Of a stretch of DNA of 64,000 bases, positions 44,621 to 53,844 are shown in pieces; the stretch's first letter is position 1, and every line of letters begins with the position of its first letter. The DNA is from Variovorax sp. OV700 (GTDB lineage Bacteria > Pseudomonadota > Gammaproteobacteria > Burkholderiales > Burkholderiaceae_C): contig NZ_FNDR01000001.1 of the NCBI RefSeq assembly GCF_900099805.1, positions 682,001 to 746,000 of the forward strand. Direction: 5' to 3'. The position numbers were made by a program, and so were the translations under genes. A model generated the notes under the pieces. That model saw only the letters and a program-made list of their open reading frames with translations, was not told the DNA's origin and did not search any database.

Positions 44621-46084
44621 TCAGAGGCTGCCGATCTCCTGGTAGACGTGTTTGATTTCAAGAAAGTCGTGCATGCCTTCGGCGCCGTGAAGCCGGCCGA
44701 ATCCGCTTTCCTTGTAGCCACCGACCTCCGCTTCCGCGAAGAGCTTGTTGTGCGCATTGATCCATACGGTGCCGCAGCGGATCTCGCGCGCGATGCGCTG
44801 TGCGCGCGCGCTGTCGCGCGACCACACGCTCGCGCCCAGCCCGAAGCGCGTGGCATTGGCCAGCGCGACCGCGCCACGGTCGTCGTCGAAGACCTCCAAT
44901 GTCATCAATGGCGCGAAGTGCTCGTCCTGGACGGCCGGCGTTTGCGGGTCGTCGACTTCCACCAGCGTGGGCGACACGAAGGCACCGTGCATAGGAAGGC
45001 CCGGCACGGGCGCCCCGCGCACCACCACGCGGTGCTGCTCGCCCAGTTCGTCGACCAGGCGCAGGATGCGATCGCGGTTCGCCAGGTCGATCACCGCGCC
45101 CATGGCGTTCTCGGCGAGGCGGCCCGGGCCCACACGCAGCATGCGCATGGCCGACGCCATCGCGTCGCGAAAATCGGCATACAGCCTACGGTGCACCAGC
45201 ACCCGGCTGGCAGCGGTGCACTGCTGACCCGACAGGATGGTGCCGGCCGCGAGGATCTCGCGCACCGCGAGGCCCAGGTCGGCATCCTCGCACACCACGC
45301 AGGGGGCCTTGCCGCCAAGCTCCAGCGACAGGCGCTTGAGCTGCGGCGCGGCCGCCGCCATGATGGCCTTGCCCACGGCGGTGCTGCCGGTGTAGCTCAG
45401 GACGTCGACGCCCGGCGAGGCGACGAAAGCCTGCGCCACGGTGCTGCCCGCCTCGTGCACGATGTTGACTGTGCCAGGCGGCAGCCCCTCGGTCTCGGCC
45501 ATGCGCTGCGCCACGCGGTGCATGAAGAGCGCGGCCTGCGGCGCCGCCTTGACAACCACCGTGCAGCCGGCCGCCAGGGCCGGCGCGAGCGAGCGCACGA
45601 AGAGGATCAGGGGCGCGTTCCACGGCACGATGATCGCCACCACGCCCGCAGCTTCATGCGTGATGAGCGAGCGCACGCCTGGTGCCGGCTCGACCACGCG
45701 GCCGGCCGCGCTGCGGGCCATGCCCGCGTAGTAGCGCAACTCCGAAGCGGCGCCCTCGACCTCGCCGGCCGACTCGCGCAGCACCTTGCCGTTTTCTAGC
45801 GTCAGCAGCAGCGCCAACGATGCGGCATCGGCCTGGAGACGCGTCGCCATGTCCAGCAACACCTGCGCGCGCAGGCGCGGGCTGTGGCGCCAGTGCGTGG
45901 TGTCAAAGGTGTGGCGAGCCGCATCGATCGCGGCCTGCGCCTCCGCCGGGCCGCCGTCCGGCGCATGACCAACCAGCGATGCGTCTGCCGGATTGGTCGA
46001 TGAGAAGGCGGGGCCCGAAGGCAACCATCGGCCGCCGATCCAGTGCGCGGCCTGCGTGTCCCAGACCACTGCAGTGCCGCTCAT
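44621..46084 (-). CDS. NAD(P)-dependent aldehyde dehydrogenase
   Basis: A 487-aa ALDH with PWNAPLILFVRSLAPALAAG, YTGSTAVG, catalytic Glu in LSLELGGK and Cys in LSGQQCTAA. It is related to the ALDH at 28622-30061. Its start overlaps the acyl-CoA synthetase stop (ATGA). It could oxidise an aldehyde released by a retro-aldol step of the thiolase-like/DUF35 module, which is inference. Confidence 0.94.
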   Translation of the reverse strand: MSGTAVVWDTQAAHWIGGRWLPSGPAFSSTNPADASLVGHAPDGGPAEAQAAIDAARHTFDTTHWRHSPRLRAQVLLDMATRLQADAASLALLLTLENGKVLRESAGEVEGAASELRYYAGMARSAAGRVVEPAPGVRSLITHEAAGVVAIIVPWNAPLILFVRSLAPALAAGCTVVVKAAPQAALFMHRVAQRMAETEGLPPGTVNIVHEAGSTVAQAFVASPGVDVLSYTGSTAVGKAIMAAAAPQLKRLSLELGGKAPCVVCEDADLGLAVREILAAGTILSGQQCTAASRVLVHRRLYADFRDAMASAMRMLRVGPGRLAENAMGAVIDLANRDRILRLVDELGEQHRVVVRGAPVPGLPMHGAFVSPTLVEVDDPQTPAVQDEHFAPLMTLEVFDDDRGAVALANATRFGLGASVWSRDSARAQRIAREIRCGTVWINAHNKLFAEAEVGGYKESGFGRLHGAEGMHDFLEIKHVYQEIGSL

Positions 46085-47625
46085 GCCACAGGCCGCGCCA
46101 GGCGCGCAAGCGCCATCTCGCGCAGTTCGGCTTTGAGTACCTTGCCCACGCCGTTGCGCGGCAGCGCGTCGACAAAGAACACATGCTTGGGCTTCTTGTA
46201 GCTGGCAATGCGAGACTTCGCGTGCTCCTGCAGCGCCTGCACGCTCAGCGTGCGGCCTGGATGCCTCTCGACGAACGCGGTCACCGCCTCGCCGAAGATC
46301 TCGTCGGGCACGCCCACGACGGCCGCATCGGCCACGTCGGCGTGCTCGACCAGCACCTGCTCGACTTCCTTGGTGTAGATGTTGAAGCCGCCGCTGAGCA
46401 CCATGTCCTTCTTGCGGTCGACGATGTAGAGGTAGCCGTCGACGTCAAAGCGGCCCATGTCGCCGGTGTGGACCCAGCCGTCGACGATGGTGGCGGCGGT
46501 GGCATCGGGGCGCCCGAAGTAGCCCTTCATGGTGGTGAAACGCCCGGCCTCGCCCGAGCGCACGAGGATCTCGCCCACGTCTTCCACCGACACCTGCTGG
46601 CCCTTGTCGTCCACGAGTTTGACCTGCACGCCCGGCGTGACGCGCCCCACCGACGCGGGGTGGGTGAACTGCTCCTCGTGGTCGAGCACCGTGACCGATC
46701 CGACCTCGGTCATCGCGAAGAACGAATGCAGCCGCGCCTGCGGCAGGTAGCCGATCATGCGGCGCTTGAGCTCGACCGGAAATGCCTCGCCGGTGACGAT
46801 GATGTGGCGCAGGCTGGCGCAGCGCGCGGCCTCCTTTTCGAGCACCGGCATCAGCATGCGGGCCACGGTGGGCACCATGCCCGCGGCGCTGACCTGCTCG
46901 CGCTCGATGATCTCGACCGCGGCCTGAGCGTCGAAACGCTCCATCACCACCAGCTTGGCACCCAGGCACATCGAGTTCATGAGCCGTGCCAGGCCCGTGC
47001 GGTGCGCCAGCGGCGTGGTCACCAGGAACACGTCGTCCGCCGTGACACCCCACTCCACTACGTTCACGAATGCGTTGCCGATCACGAAGTTGGCGTGCGT
47101 GAGGATCGCGCCCTTGGGTTTGCCGGTGGTGCCCGAGGTGTACAGGATCATCGCGTCGTCAGGAGACAGCGCGAGCTCGGGCAGGCGCTCGTCGGAGTGG
47201 GTCCGAAGTGTCTCGAACGACTCCGCGCCGGCCACTTCGCCGCCCACTGCCACGCGGCGGATGCCCGCGAACTCGGCCGACAGCGCCTCGATCGCCTCGG
47301 CGCTCTCGGCATGGAAGACCAGCACGCGGGCCTGGCTGTCCTGCGCAAAGTACACCAGTTCGCGCGGCGTATTGCGGGTGTTGACCGGAATCACCGTAGC
47401 GCCGACCGAGAAGGCCGCGTACATGATCTGCACGAACTCAACGCAGTTGGGCAGGTACACGACGATGCGATCGCCCTGGACCACGCCGGCGCGCCGCAGC
47501 CCGGCGGCCAGCGAGCGCGAACTCGACAGCAGCTCACCGTAGCTGAGGCGCTGCGCGCCCACAACCACGGCCGGCTTCGCCGGCGTGCGCAGGGCGTGCG
47601 CCGCCATGAAGTGTTCGAGACGCAT
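46081..47625 (-). CDS. AMP-dependent acyl-CoA synthetase
   Basis: A 514-aa ANL ligase with YTSGTTGKPKGAIL, FAMTEVGS, the HTGDMGRFD hinge and a C-terminal NGVGKVLK lysine motif, complete in length. It activates an acid to acyl-CoA in the cytoplasm. It lies 7 bp after the DUF35 gene and overlaps the ALDH gene, so it is in the same transcript. Confidence 0.94.
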   Translation of the reverse strand: MRLEHFMAAHALRTPAKPAVVVGAQRLSYGELLSSSRSLAAGLRRAGVVQGDRIVVYLPNCVEFVQIMYAAFSVGATVIPVNTRNTPRELVYFAQDSQARVLVFHAESAEAIEALSAEFAGIRRVAVGGEVAGAESFETLRTHSDERLPELALSPDDAMILYTSGTTGKPKGAILTHANFVIGNAFVNVVEWGVTADDVFLVTTPLAHRTGLARLMNSMCLGAKLVVMERFDAQAAVEIIEREQVSAAGMVPTVARMLMPVLEKEAARCASLRHIIVTGEAFPVELKRRMIGYLPQARLHSFFAMTEVGSVTVLDHEEQFTHPASVGRVTPGVQVKLVDDKGQQVSVEDVGEILVRSGEAGRFTTMKGYFGRPDATAATIVDGWVHTGDMGRFDVDGYLYIVDRKKDMVLSGGFNIYTKEVEQVLVEHADVADAAVVGVPDEIFGEAVTAFVERHPGRTLSVQALQEHAKSRIASYKKPKHVFFVDALPRNGVGKVLKAELREMALARLARPVA

Positions 47626-47632
47626 GGTGCTC

Positions 47633-48070
47633 CTAGGCGAGTTCGAAGGCGGGGTATGGCTGCTCGGGCGTCAGGTGGTCCACCGCCAGCTTCACGCGCT
47701 TGCCGATCGCCAGATCCGCCGGCGCGCAGTTCAGCAGGTTGGCGATGATGCGCACGCCCTCGTCGAGCTCGACCGTTGCCACGCACAGCGGGATGCGGCC
47801 TTCGACGCCCGGACCGGGGATTCGCACCACGGTGCAGGCGTAGATGGTGCCGGTGCCGGCGACTTCGCGCCACTCGAGCGTGCGGCGCCCGGTGAAGCCG
47901 CTGACCGGCTTCGGGTAGTGCTGGAAGCGCTTGGCGACGGTACAGTACTGCAGCACCAGCTTGCCTAGCGCGATGCCGTCCCAGAAGGGCTTGCTGTCGA
48001 CGTAGACGCCCTGCTTCGGCACGGGTCGGACCGGCGCGGCCGGGGCGGTGGTGGGGGTGGTATCGCTCAT
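47633..48070 (-). CDS. DUF35 OB-fold protein (partner of thiolase-like enzyme)
   Basis: A 145-aa DUF35/OB-fold protein. The first Cys of the rubredoxin-like zinc ribbon is present (LQYCTVAKRFQHYPKP), but the usual second Cys pair is missing, so zinc binding is doubtful. The EWREVAGTGTIYACTVVR stretch is the OB-fold core. DUF35 proteins bind acyl-CoA and pair with thiolase-like enzymes, for example the ChsH2-Ltp2 aldolase. The neighbour 5 bp upstream is just such a protein. ATG 48070 fits GGAGG 10 bases upstream. Confidence 0.88.
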   Translation of the reverse strand: MSDTTPTTAPAAPVRPVPKQGVYVDSKPFWDGIALGKLVLQYCTVAKRFQHYPKPVSGFTGRRTLEWREVAGTGTIYACTVVRIPGPGVEGRIPLCVATVELDEGVRIIANLLNCAPADLAIGKRVKLAVDHLTPEQPYPAFELA

Positions 48071-48075
48071 GTTTT

Positions 48076-49242
48076 TCATGCCTCCAGGACCAAGGCCGAA
48101 CTGGTGCCCCAGTTGCGGCCGTAAGGGATCACGCCGATGCCAGTGACCAGCGCGTTGCGCGGATCCGCCACTTGGCGGCTGCCGCCTTCGCCGAACATCT
48201 GGCGCACGGCTTCGGCCAGGTTCAGGCCGCCGCTGGCCAGCCCGGGCTGGCCAGCAGAGATCTGCCCGCCGCCGGTGTTCAACGGCAGATCGCCGCTGAA
48301 GGACAGGTCGGTCCGCAGCGTGTAGGCCGAACCTTCGCCGCGCTCGCAGAAGCCGAAGGCCTCGAACTGCATCATCACCGCGATGGTGAAATCGTCGTAA
48401 GGCTGGAACATTCGCACGTCCTTCGGAGCAAGTTCGGCCTTGCGCAGCACCTCGGGGCCGATCTTGGTGAAGCCCGACAGTGTGATGTCGGCCAACGGAT
48501 CGGCACCGTTGAAGTTGGTGACCTCGCCGTACGCTACGGGATAGACCATCTTCTTCAGGCCCAGGCGCTTGGCGTTCTCTTCGGTGGTCACGATGAAGGC
48601 GTTGGCGCCGTCGCAGAACATCACGCTGTCGAGCACACGCAGCGGGTCGGAGATGACGCGCGACTTCAGGTACTCCTCCATCGTGAGTTCCTTCTGGAAC
48701 TTCTTGTAGCCGTTGGGGTTGTGCAGCGCATGCGCGCGTTGGGTGATCGCGATCTTGCCCAGCGCCTCGGGGTCGAGCCCATACTGGTGGATGTAGCGGC
48801 TCATCAGCAGGCCGAAGGTCGCGGGCGGGCCCTGCACGCCGGGCGGGTCCTGGAACTCGCTGCGGTAGGCACCGTAGTTGGAACGCCAGTCGGAGCTGGG
48901 CGCGTCGGACGACATCACGACCGCCAGCTTGCACATGCCGTCGCGGATGGCCGACATGGCGCGCGCCACGCCGCCGGTGGCTGAGCAGCCGCCGATGCCG
49001 CCGTAGTTGAGCCAGGTCGGCGTGATGCCCAGCGCCTCGGTCATGTAGACCGCGAAGAAGGGGTTCTGCGCCTCCGACAGCGCAGTGGTCACCGACAGTC
49101 CGTCGATCTCGCTCTTGTCGAGGCCGGTGCGCTCCAGCAGCTGGTCGAGCGCTTCGCCCGCCAAGTCGTAGGCACTGCGGCCTGTCTTGAAATCGATGGC
49201 GGTCTCGGCGTAGCCGCCGATCACGATGTCTCTCTTCTTCAT
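48076..49242 (-). CDS. Thiolase-like protein (SCP-x/Ltp type)
   Basis: A 388-aa thiolase-superfamily protein. The N-terminal nucleophile region reads GGIGGCSATGG (Cys86). The C-terminal thiolase His motif is replaced by NTGGGQISAGQ and there is no final CxG motif. It is therefore not a standard thiolase and may act as a CoA-ester aldolase or lyase together with the DUF35 protein. It follows the hydratase gene by 3 bp. Confidence 0.9.
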   Translation of the reverse strand: MKKRDIVIGGYAETAIDFKTGRSAYDLAGEALDQLLERTGLDKSEIDGLSVTTALSEAQNPFFAVYMTEALGITPTWLNYGGIGGCSATGGVARAMSAIRDGMCKLAVVMSSDAPSSDWRSNYGAYRSEFQDPPGVQGPPATFGLLMSRYIHQYGLDPEALGKIAITQRAHALHNPNGYKKFQKELTMEEYLKSRVISDPLRVLDSVMFCDGANAFIVTTEENAKRLGLKKMVYPVAYGEVTNFNGADPLADITLSGFTKIGPEVLRKAELAPKDVRMFQPYDDFTIAVMMQFEAFGFCERGEGSAYTLRTDLSFSGDLPLNTGGGQISAGQPGLASGGLNLAEAVRQMFGEGGSRQVADPRNALVTGIGVIPYGRNWGTSSALVLEA

Positions 49243-49245
49243 CTC

Positions 49246-50040
49246 TTACTCTCCTCGGAAACCAGGGCTGCGCTTTTCGCGGAAGGCGCTGAGGCCTTCC
49301 TGGCGGTCCTTGGTGAAATACAACATGAAGGACACGTCGCCCTCGGCGGCCATGCCCTCGGCCAGCGGCAGGTCCATGCCGCGGTCGATCACGGACTTGG
49401 TGAACATCACCGACAGCGGTGCGTTGCTGGCGATGGTGCGGGCCAGCTCGCGCGCCTTCTCGATCGCCTGGCCGGCCTCGGTGACGTGGTTGACCAGCCG
49501 GTACTCGCGCGCCTCGGCCGCGGTGACGCGCCGGCCGGTCCACATGAGTTCCTTGGCCAGTGCGGGGCCGATCAGGCGCGGCAGCGTCTGCGTGCCGCCG
49601 CCGCCGGGCATCAGGCCCAGGCGGATCTCGGGCAGGCCGAACTTGGCGTTGGCGCCCGCGACGATCATGTCGCCGACCAGGGCCAGCTCGAGCCCGCCGC
49701 CGAGCGCGAAGCCCTCGATGGCGCTGATGATGGGCTTGCTGTAACCGGGCAGCGAACGGAACAGCTCGTTGACCTTGCGCGAGCGCCGGCGCTTGCGATA
49801 GAAGTCGAAGTACTCGTTGTCGCCGATGGTGAATTCGCTGGTGTCGATGCCAGTGCAAAAAGCCTTGTCGCTGCCGCGCAGGATCACTGCGGCGATCTCG
49901 CGGTTCGACTCCGCCTCGCCCAGCGCGTCGAGGATTTCCTCGGCCGTGGTCTCGCGCAACGAGTTCATTTTCTCTGGACGGTGGATAGTGATTTCCAGCC
50001 AGCCTTCTACCTGCTCGACGATGATGTCTTGGTAGCTCAT
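49246..50040 (-). CDS. Enoyl-CoA hydratase/isomerase
   Basis: A 264-aa crotonase-fold enzyme. The oxyanion hole segments are FCTGIDTSEF and EGFALGGGLELAL, and PEIRLGLMPGGGGTQTLPRLIG carries the second-Glu region. The Arg-rich patch FYRKRRRSRK is unusual. It hydrates the enoyl-CoA made by the dehydrogenases. ATG 50040 (MSYQDIIVEQVEGW) is chosen; the frame continues upstream into the ABC ATPase gene and is spurious there. Confidence 0.93.
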   Translation of the reverse strand: MSYQDIIVEQVEGWLEITIHRPEKMNSLRETTAEEILDALGEAESNREIAAVILRGSDKAFCTGIDTSEFTIGDNEYFDFYRKRRRSRKVNELFRSLPGYSKPIISAIEGFALGGGLELALVGDMIVAGANAKFGLPEIRLGLMPGGGGTQTLPRLIGPALAKELMWTGRRVTAAEAREYRLVNHVTEAGQAIEKARELARTIASNAPLSVMFTKSVIDRGMDLPLAEGMAAEGDVSFMLYFTKDRQEGLSAFREKRSPGFRGE

Positions 50041-50060
50041 CTTGAAGATCCGCTTTCTTA

Positions 50061-50858
50061 CTAGTGGTGTGTTGGGGATGTAGGGGAAGCCAGCGGCACT
50101 TCGCCGCCGATGGCGCGCTCCACCTGGCGGTGCATGTGCGCCATGCATTGCGCGTCCTGGCGCTGTTCGGCGCTGATCGCGAGTTCGAGGCACACGCGCG
50201 CCGGAGCCGCGAGCACGAGGATGCGGTCTGCAATCTCGAGCGCGTCCTCGATGCGGTGGGTGACAAAGACACAGGTCTTGCGCTGCTCGCGGACGATCTC
50301 CGCGAAGTCGCGCCGCAGCGTCTGCGAGGTCACGTGGTCAAGCTGGCTGAACGATTCGTCCAGCAGCACCAGCGCCGGGTCGACGGCCAGGGCGCGCGCG
50401 AGCGACACCCGCTGGCGCATGCCCCCCGACAGCTCCGATGGGTATTTATGCGCCGCATCGCCCAGCTTCACGCGCTCCAGCCATTCCTGTGCACGCTGGC
50501 GCGCTTCGGCCTTGGGGCGTTTGAGCAGCAGCAGGCCCAGTTCGACGTTCTCACGCGCAGTCCGCCAGGGCAGCAGACGGTCGGTCTGGAAGCTCACGGA
50601 GAGCTTGCCGCGCAACGCGGTGAAATCGACCGCCGGGTCGACGCCCGCCACCTGCACCGAGCCCTCGTCGGCCGATGACGTACCCATCAGCAGCGACATC
50701 ACGGTGCTCTTGCCAGCCCCGGTCTGCCCCAGCAAGGCCACCGTTTCGGCCTCGCGCACCACCATCGAGAGATGGTCGATGGCGGTGTGACTGCCGAAGC
50801 GCTTGCTGACGTCGCGCAGCTCGATGATGGAAACGGCTGTGTTCATGGTCGTTGTCAT
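50061..50858 (-). CDS. NitT/TauT-type ABC transporter ATP-binding protein
   Basis: A 265-aa ATPase. Walker A is GQTGAGKST, signature LSGGMRQRV, and the Walker B is ALVLLDESFSQLD, with Ser in place of the common Pro. VTHRIEDAL carries the switch His. Start overlaps the permease stop (TGATG). It energises import of the operon's substrate. Confidence 0.93.
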   Translation of the reverse strand: MTTTMNTAVSIIELRDVSKRFGSHTAIDHLSMVVREAETVALLGQTGAGKSTVMSLLMGTSSADEGSVQVAGVDPAVDFTALRGKLSVSFQTDRLLPWRTARENVELGLLLLKRPKAEARQRAQEWLERVKLGDAAHKYPSELSGGMRQRVSLARALAVDPALVLLDESFSQLDHVTSQTLRRDFAEIVREQRKTCVFVTHRIEDALEIADRILVLAAPARVCLELAISAEQRQDAQCMAHMHRQVERAIGGEVPLASPTSPTHH

Positions 50859-51724
50859 CAGCGCACCTTCACTTCCTTGCGCCAGCCCAGCAGCTGCGTT
50901 TCGGCGACGCTGGCCAGCCACTGGATCACGAGGTTGAGCGCCACCAGCAGGACAGTCCAAGCCAGCACCTGATCGATGCGGAAGGTCGACTGCGCAAAGC
51001 TCATGCGAGAGCCGATGCCGAAGGCCGAGGCCACCAGCTCCGCGAAGATCACCATGCGAATCGCGTAGCCGATCACCGACTTGGTGGTCAGGAAGATGTA
51101 GGGAACGATGTGCGGTGCGACCAGGTAACGCAGCATTTGCCAGCGCGTCGGACGAAAGCTCTCCAGCATGTCGACCCACTCGGTGGACAGTGCCCGCACG
51201 CCCTCGTAGACGTTCAGCGCATAGAAGGGCAGCAGGATCACTGTGAGGATGAAGAAGATCCGTGCCTCGGGGTCCTTGAACCAGAACACGGCCAGCAGCA
51301 TCCACGACAGCGCGGGGATGCCGGTATCGACCACCACCAGCGCCTTCAGGTAGGGCCCCACCCGTTTGGACGTGCCCATCAGCAGCCCGATTGCGACCCC
51401 TGCAATCGCCGAAAAAAGGATTGCCACGCACAGCCGGCCCAGCGTGATGGCGACGTGCAGCAAGTCAGTGGTGAGCAGGTCGCCTAGCGCCTTGGCGATC
51501 GCCTGCGGCGAGGGCATCACATAGTCGGGCACGTACCAGCTCGCGACCTCCATCGCGGCGCAGATGAGCACCACGACGACGGCCAGCGCCTTGATTTCGC
51601 TGCGGTCACGCCCGTTCGGCACCTTGGGCGCCTTTGCCATCGCCGCCGTGGCCACCGGTGCGCGCGGCGCGATCTCGGGCGCCGTGGTGGCGGCGGGAAG
51701 TTCTGCCTGCTTCATGCCGTTCAT
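50858..51724 (-). CDS. NitT/TauT-type ABC transporter permease
   Basis: A 288-aa six-span permease with an Ala/Pro-rich ~40-residue N-terminal tail and an EAA-like region (MLESFRPTRWQMLRYLVAP). It overlaps the binding-protein stop (ATGA) and the ATPase start, the standard TauABC-like arrangement. Confidence 0.92.
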   Translation of the reverse strand: MNGMKQAELPAATTAPEIAPRAPVATAAMAKAPKVPNGRDRSEIKALAVVVVLICAAMEVASWYVPDYVMPSPQAIAKALGDLLTTDLLHVAITLGRLCVAILFSAIAGVAIGLLMGTSKRVGPYLKALVVVDTGIPALSWMLLAVFWFKDPEARIFFILTVILLPFYALNVYEGVRALSTEWVDMLESFRPTRWQMLRYLVAPHIVPYIFLTTKSVIGYAIRMVIFAELVASAFGIGSRMSFAQSTFRIDQVLAWTVLLVALNLVIQWLASVAETQLLGWRKEVKVR

Positions 51725-52722
51725 GCCGCGAAGAAGCCGTTATCGACCAGCTTGGTCAGGGCGCCGTTGCGCACCAGGAACTCGTTGGCCGAGAGGATGC
51801 TGCGGCGCCCTTCCTCGTTCTGCATCGACACGTGCTTGAACTCGAGCCGCTTCGAGGCGATGGCCGTCTTCAGCACGTCCGCGGGAATGCCCGAGTTGGC
51901 GCCTGCGATGGTCACGGCTTCCTGAGTCCTGGTGTTGATGCCATCGATGCACTCGGAAAAGGCCTTGTTCAGTCGCGCTACGAGCCGTGGGTCTCGCGCG
52001 ACGGCATCCTTGCGCACGGCCACGCCGAAGTAAGGCAGGTCGAGGTTGACCCGGCGGCGGTATTCCTCGCCGGCGTTGTAGAGCACGCGCATGTCGGGCA
52101 CCCGCTTGAGCCCCACCGACACGTTGGGCTCCCAGGTCAGGCCGGCGTCGGCGCGGTTGGCCATGACCAGCGTGACCGAGGCGGCCGGGTTGTCCACGTT
52201 CTGCACCACCGCGTAGGTCTCCAGGTCGATGCCCGCGAGCTCCTTGACCACGGCGCGCATCATCCGGTAGGTGCCGGTCGATTGCGGTGCCGCAAGGGTT
52301 TTCCCTTTGATGTCCTGGATCGTCGCCGGACCCTTGGCCTGCGTGACGATGTTGATCATGTTGCCCGTGGTCACGGAGCACACGTACTGCATCGGCACAC
52401 CCGCGATGTACCGCGAGGCGAAGGTGTCCCAACTGCCAATGCAGACGTCGTAGTTGCCGGCAACGAAGTCGTTGTAGTAGGTGGTGACGGCCGTGTACGC
52501 GGTGGGTTTTCCCAGCTGCAGGTCGTTCGCCTTGTCCAGGCCCTTGGCGACGATGTAGTCGGTCAGCAGCGTGGTGAAGCCGGGAGACAGGTTGGCCCAT
52601 TTGAGGCCCGCCTGGGCGCTGGCGCCGCCCGCGGATGCGAGGCCGACGCCCAGCACCGAGGCTGGTGCCCAGGCCGACGCGGCCTTCAGCAACGCCCGGC
52701 GCGAAATTGGATAGTTGTTCAC
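51721..52722 (-). CDS. NitT/TauT-type ABC substrate-binding protein, Tat-type leader
   Basis: A 333-aa binding protein with a twin-arginine leader (ISRRALLKAAS, then a hydrophobic run ending GASAQ) and the SsuA-like fold. It is the first gene of the 16-gene operon, with the promoter in the 210-bp gap before the divergent LysR gene. Its ligand is presumably the acid degraded by the operon. Confidence 0.93.
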   Translation of the reverse strand: MNNYPISRRALLKAASAWAPASVLGVGLASAGGASAQAGLKWANLSPGFTTLLTDYIVAKGLDKANDLQLGKPTAYTAVTTYYNDFVAGNYDVCIGSWDTFASRYIAGVPMQYVCSVTTGNMINIVTQAKGPATIQDIKGKTLAAPQSTGTYRMMRAVVKELAGIDLETYAVVQNVDNPAASVTLVMANRADAGLTWEPNVSVGLKRVPDMRVLYNAGEEYRRRVNLDLPYFGVAVRKDAVARDPRLVARLNKAFSECIDGINTRTQEAVTIAGANSGIPADVLKTAIASKRLEFKHVSMQNEEGRRSILSANEFLVRNGALTKLVDNGFFAA

Positions 52723-52932
52723 TGGTTGTCTCCGTTCTTGAGTTGGATGGCGCGTCGCCGGCCATGCGGCCTGCGCTCGGAATCTCTCTTTGCGGCGATA
52801 TTAGGAAGCGGCCAGCGTTCCGAATAGCATCGGATGTGGACCGGGCGTTCCAGACATGGAACGCTGAAGCCGCGCAGCGGCGGCGTTGTCGACTAACCTC
52901 GCGCCTGCCTCGATGCCGACAGACAACACGCC

Positions 52933-53844
52933 ATGGCCGACAAACTCGATCTGAACTCGCTCCAACTGTTCTACGACGTGGTCAACGCACAGAGCATCAC
53001 GCGCGCGGCGCTTGAACTCGGAATGCCCAAGTCCACCATCAGCCGCAAGCTCACGCAGCTCGAGCAGAACGTGGGCACGATCCTGCTGAAGAAGGGGCAG
53101 CGCCGCCTGACGACGACGGAAATCGGCGCGCGCTTCTACGAGCATTGCCGACGTGTGGTCGACGAGGTGGCGCAGGCCGGCCTCGACACGCTGCAACTGC
53201 AGACGTCTATGCGCGGCGCGCTAAGGGTCAGCATACCGATTGACTTCGGCGTTTCATGGATCGGCAAGGCAATTGCCGAGTTCGTGCTGGCATACCCCGA
53301 GCTTGAGCTGGAGGTCGACGTGAACAGCCGGGCCGTGAATCCCCGGGAAGACCCCTACGACCTGACGATCCAACTGGGGCCACTCAAGGACACCGAGCTG
53401 ACCTATCGCCGACTGGCCACGATCACGCGTGGGGTGTACGCGAGCCCCGAGTACCTCAAACGCCGCGGCGTGCCGCTATCGGTGGACGAACTGCACAGGC
53501 ACGACTGCATCATCACGACACAGCAGCGCGCGGACGGCATCTGGACCCTGCGCAACGAGGCCACGCACCGGTTTGCAAACATTGAGGGCAAGGTGGTTGT
53601 CAACAATATCTCGATCGCGCGGGAGATGGCGATCGGCCACGTAGGGCTGAGCATGCTGCCGAACGTGATGTGTGCGAACGACCTGCGATCGGGGCGGCTG
53701 CAACGAATACTGAAGGACTGGGAGAGCCCTTCGATGCATGCCACCGCTTTGGTGCTCGGCCGCAAGGGAATGCCGAGCAAAATCCGCGCTTTTCTGGACT
53801 TCATGTCTGATCGGCTCCGCTTGGACCAGCAAGGAGCCCGGTGA
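52933..53844 (+). CDS. LysR-type transcriptional regulator
   Basis: A 303-aa LysR protein of the AaeR/DsdC-like branch: LNSLQLFYDVVNAQSITRAA, then MPKSTISRKLTQLE. It is divergent from the 16-gene catabolic operon, 210 bp away, and is the obvious regulator. Its stop overlaps a truncated Bug gene. Confidence 0.93.
   Translation: MADKLDLNSLQLFYDVVNAQSITRAALELGMPKSTISRKLTQLEQNVGTILLKKGQRRLTTTEIGARFYEHCRRVVDEVAQAGLDTLQLQTSMRGALRVSIPIDFGVSWIGKAIAEFVLAYPELELEVDVNSRAVNPREDPYDLTIQLGPLKDTELTYRRLATITRGVYASPEYLKRRGVPLSVDELHRHDCIITTQQRADGIWTLRNEATHRFANIEGKVVVNNISIAREMAIGHVGLSMLPNVMCANDLRSGRLQRILKDWESPSMHATALVLGRKGMPSKIRAFLDFMSDRLRLDQQGAR

Noticed and set aside
50041..50272. Extension of the hydratase frame into the ABC ATPase gene, and an 879-codon frame over the DUF35 gene
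   Set aside because: Both are high-GC shadow frames; the conserved N-termini begin at 50040 and 48070.
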